From Alphaproteobacteria bacterium (GTDB lineage Bacteria > Pseudomonadota > Alphaproteobacteria > Micavibrionales > Micavibrionaceae), in contig JAGNKE010000021.1 in the NCBI GenBank assembly GCA_018000295.1, positions 1 through 46,081 of the forward strand: a stretch of 46,081 nt of DNA. The letters are read 5' to 3'. Of the stretch, positions 44,177 to 46,081 are shown in pieces. Position 1 is the stretch's first letter. Each line of letters begins with the position of its first letter. A program made the position numbers and the translations under genes. Under the pieces are notes generated by a model. It was not told the origin of the DNA and searched no databases. It worked only from the letters and a program-made list of their open reading frames with translations.

Positions 44177-45106
44177 TTAAAGTTTTTCCGTCAGTTCCGG
44201 CACGGCTTGAAACAAGTCGGCGACAAGGCCGTAATCCGCGACCGCGAAAATCGGGGCGTCGGCGTCCTTATTAATCGCCACGATGACCTTTGAATCTTTC
44301 ATGCCCGCCAGATGCTGGATCGCGCCGGAAATGCCGATGGCGATGTAAAGATCGGGCGCGACGATTTTTCCGGTCTGCCCGACCTGATAATCGTTGGGGA
44401 CGAAACCGGCATCGACGGCGGCGCGTGAGGCGCCGACGGCAGCGCCCAGCTTGTCGGCGAGTTTTTCGATGAGCGCAAAGTTTTCGCCTGAGCCGAGGCC
44501 GCGCCCGCCGGAGACGACGATTTTGGCGGCGGTGAGTTCGGGGCGTTCGGATTTGGACAGTTCCTCGCCGATGAAGGATGAGAGGCCGGAATCCCCTTTG
44601 CCGGAAATATTTTCTATCGCTGCATTGCCGCCCTGAGCGGGAGCAGGGTCGAAGGCTGTGCCACGCACGGTGATGAGTTTAATCGTATCCGATGAGCGGA
44701 CGGTAGCCACGGCGTTACCGGCATAGACGAGGCGCTGGAACGTATCGGGGGTTTCCACGGCGGTAATCTCCGAAATCTGCTGCACGTCCAGAAGCGCGGC
44801 GGCGCGGGGCAGGAGGTTTTTCCCGAAAGTCGTCGCCGGGGCGAGGATGTGGGAATAGTTTTTGGCGAGATCAACGACGATCGGCGTCACGTCTTCGGGC
44901 AGTTGATGCGCGAGTTCGGGCGCGTCGGCGACAAGGATTTTTGTGACGCCGGAGATTTTCGCAGCGGTTTGGGCGGCGGGGGCGCAATTCGATCCGGCGA
45001 CAAGTACATGAATTTCCCCGCCGATTTTTGCGGCGGCGCCAACGGCGTTTAGTGTGGCGGGCTTGAGGGTCGCGTTGTCGTGTTCGGCGATGACGAGGTT
45101 GGCCAT
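44177..45106 (-). CDS. etfA: electron transfer flavoprotein subunit alpha
   Basis: A 309-residue EtfA. The C-terminal FAD-binding domain has [53 protein letters not shown] and [20 protein letters not shown], and ends with the DADAPIF segment. It collects electrons from acyl-CoA and other dehydrogenases and passes them to ETF-ubiquinone oxidoreductase. It starts 2 bases after the etfB stop and is plainly its operon partner. Confidence 0.97.
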   Translation of the reverse strand: MANLVIAEHDNATLKPATLNAVGAAAKIGGEIHVLVAGSNCAPAAQTAAKISGVTKILVADAPELAHQLPEDVTPIVVDLAKNYSHILAPATTFGKNLLPRAAALLDVQQISEITAVETPDTFQRLVYAGNAVATVRSSDTIKLITVRGTAFDPAPAQGGNAAIENISGKGDSGLSSFIGEELSKSERPELTAAKIVVSGGRGLGSGENFALIEKLADKLGAAVGASRAAVDAGFVPNDYQVGQTGKIVAPDLYIAIGISGAIQHLAGMKDSKVIVAINKDADAPIFAVADYGLVADLFQAVPELTEKL

Positions 45107-45108
45107 AG

Positions 45109-45873
45109 CTAGATCACCTTTGCTTCATTCTTGAGTTTATCCACCAGTTCATCCACGGAGGAAACCTTCACGCCGCCCTTGCGGATGGGGGGATCGGTGA
45201 CTTTAACCACAGACAGGCGCGGGGCGATATCCACACCCAGCGACGCGGGGTCGATGATGTCCAGCGGTTTTTTCTTCGCCTTCATTATGTCGGGCAGCTT
45301 GGCGTAGCGCGGTTCGTTCAGGCGTAAATCCGTCGTGATGATCGCGGGCAATTTGAGTTCGAGCGTCTGCAGGCCACCGTCAATCTCACGCGTGACCTTG
45401 AGCGATCCCGCGCCGATTTCCAGTTTGGAGGCGAAGGTGCCCTGCGGCCAGCCGAGCAGGGCGGCGAGCATCTGGCCGGTCTGGTTGGAATCGTCGTCGA
45501 TGGATTGCTTGCCCAGAATGATAAGGTCCGGCTTTTCCTTGTCCGCTATTGCTTTGAGGATTTTGGCGACCGCCAGCGGTTCGACGCCGCCAAGGTCTAT
45601 GGGCGCATCGGTTTTCACCAGAATCCCCCGGTCCGCGCCGATGGCCATGGCGGTGCGGAGCTGTTCCTGCGCCTTGTCGGGGCCGATGGAGATGGCGATG
45701 ATTTCCGTGGCCTTGCCGGACTCCTTGAGCCGTGCGGCTTCCTCGATGGCGATTTCATCGAACGGGTTGAGCGACATTTTCACGTTGGCGATATCGACGC
45801 CGGACTGGTCGGATTTCACGCGGATTTTGACGTTGTAATCGACGACGCGCTTGACGGGGATGAGGATTTTCAT
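45109..45873 (-). CDS. etfB: electron transfer flavoprotein subunit beta
   Basis: A 254-residue Etf[21 protein letters not shown] is the usual start, [12 protein letters not shown] and [19 protein letters not shown] hold the AMP/adenine-recognition region, and [20 protein letters not shown] is the family signature. It pairs with EtfA to form the soluble matrix-type electron carrier. A promoter lies about 40 bases upstream, close to an IS5-type insertion that begins at 45960. Confidence 0.97.
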   Translation of the reverse strand: MKILIPVKRVVDYNVKIRVKSDQSGVDIANVKMSLNPFDEIAIEEAARLKESGKATEIIAISIGPDKAQEQLRTAMAIGADRGILVKTDAPIDLGGVEPLAVAKILKAIADKEKPDLIILGKQSIDDDSNQTGQMLAALLGWPQGTFASKLEIGAGSLKVTREIDGGLQTLELKLPAIITTDLRLNEPRYAKLPDIMKAKKKPLDIIDPASLGVDIAPRLSVVKVTDPPIRKGGVKVSSVDELVDKLKNEAKVI

Positions 45874-45912
45874 TCAGTGACTCCAGACAGTGGGGCCGCA
45901 GGGGCTGGGGCT

Positions 45913-45940
45913 ATTTTACAAGATCAGGGGGATTTGTCAT
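45913..45940 (-). promoter_or_regulatory. etfB-etfA promoter
   Basis: On the minus strand ATGACA (45940-45935), a 16-base spacer and TAAAAT (45918-45913) form a promoter with both hexamers matching five of six consensus positions. It is 40 bases upstream of the etfB ATG, and the IS5 end is only about 20 bases upstream of the -35. Confidence 0.55.
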
Positions 45941-45959
45941 CGGGGTTTTATATAGACTA

Positions 45960-46081
45960 GGGTCTGTACCTAATTGAAGGAATATGATTCAATTCTTCAA
46001 ACGAAGGAGGATTGAATGTTTTGGTTATCGGATAAACAATGGTCAGTGATAGAGCCGCTTCTGCCACAAAATCAGACAGGT
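45960..46081 (+). mobile_element. IS5-family insertion sequence, left end only
   Basis: The inverted repeat begins GGGTCTGTACCTAATTGAAG at 45960, as in IS427-group IS5 elements. CTAG/CTA at 45957-45960 would be the short target sequence these elements prefer. A transposase frame follows and runs off the window. Confidence 0.75.
46016..46081 (+). CDS. IS5-family transposase, N-terminal fragment
   Basis: A frame from ATG 46016, with AAGGAGG (46004-46010) 5 bases upstream, gives MFWLSDKQWSVIEPLLPQNQ and remains open at the window end. The LSDxQWxxIEPLLP pattern is the N-terminal motif of IS5/IS1031/IS427 transposases (DUF4096). The DDE residues are outside the window, so whether the element is intact cannot be judged. 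Confidence 0.82.
   Translation, partial: MFWLSDKQWSVIEPLLPQNQTG

Overview
The window looks like a chromosomal segment of an alphaproteobacterium. The evidence is gene content and order: cobS and cobT with a J-domain gene and bolA, xerD beside accA, aroK-aroB, a chorismate mutase and tyrA near metA, an MJ0042 zinc-ribbon gene divergent from ftsE-ftsX, a TIGR02302/DUF4175 giant next to lysA, and etfB-etfA. Several of these pairings are typical of Rhodospirillales-like lineages. A finer placement (for example Micavibrio-like) would be a guess. Most genes are moderately GC-rich, with several clearly AT-rich genes or tracts set between them. Both ends of the window lie inside insertion sequences: an IS1595-family element on the left and an IS5-family element on the right. 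The segment may therefore be a contig that broke at repeats.

Layout: 1-123 is the end of an IS1595-type element. 132-3043 is an AT-rich polytopic membrane protein resembling a GT-C glycosyltransferase, overlapping the end of clpX. 3243-5101 holds sufE, a putative lipoprotein and an exported protein that follows hisS. 5104-9924 holds hisS, two small related proteins of unknown function, msrA, a phosphoglycerate-mutase-like gene and corA. 9974-15297 holds a small zinc-ribbon gene, cobT, an opposite-strand lipoprotein, cobS, a J-domain gene, bolA and a ribbon-helix-helix gene. 15317-21083 holds accA, xerD, a 584-residue exported protein coupled to an unlisted 47-residue membrane protein, and aroK-aroB. 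21088-26245 is an overlapping unit secA > DUF4262 > FAD oxidoreductase > aldo/keto reductase. 26416-28854 holds a membrane-anchored parvulin, a Nudix hydrolase and a methyltransferase. 28859-33640 holds metA, chorismate mutase, an AT-rich small gene, tyrA, and an acyltransferase fused to a DUF2125-like domain. 33653-37828 holds a DUF218 gene, ftsX, ftsE, a TPR-like gene and the divergent MJ0042/DUF3426 gene. 37614-45873 holds DUF4175, lysA, an LptM-like lipoprotein, a TlpA-like thioredoxin, a pentapeptide-repeat protein and etfA/etfB. 45960-46081 is the start of an IS5-type element.

The content is mostly housekeeping: protein quality control and secretion (clpX, secA, parvulin, msrA), aromatic amino acid synthesis (aroK, aroB, chorismate mutase, tyrA), methionine and lysine synthesis (metA, lysA), fatty acid and phospholipid synthesis (accA, acyltransferase), cell division (ftsEX), and electron transfer (etfAB). 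I saw no CRISPR array, tRNA, rRNA, prophage or recognised defence island. The less ordinary material is local: a low-GC tract exactly covering the insertion domain of hisS, a long antisense C-terminal extension of the DUF3426 protein, a chorismate mutase with what looks like a decayed prephenate dehydratase domain, a PlsC-DUF2125 fusion, a cobS/cobT/J-protein cluster with no cobN in view, and several small uncharacterised genes placed inside conserved operons.
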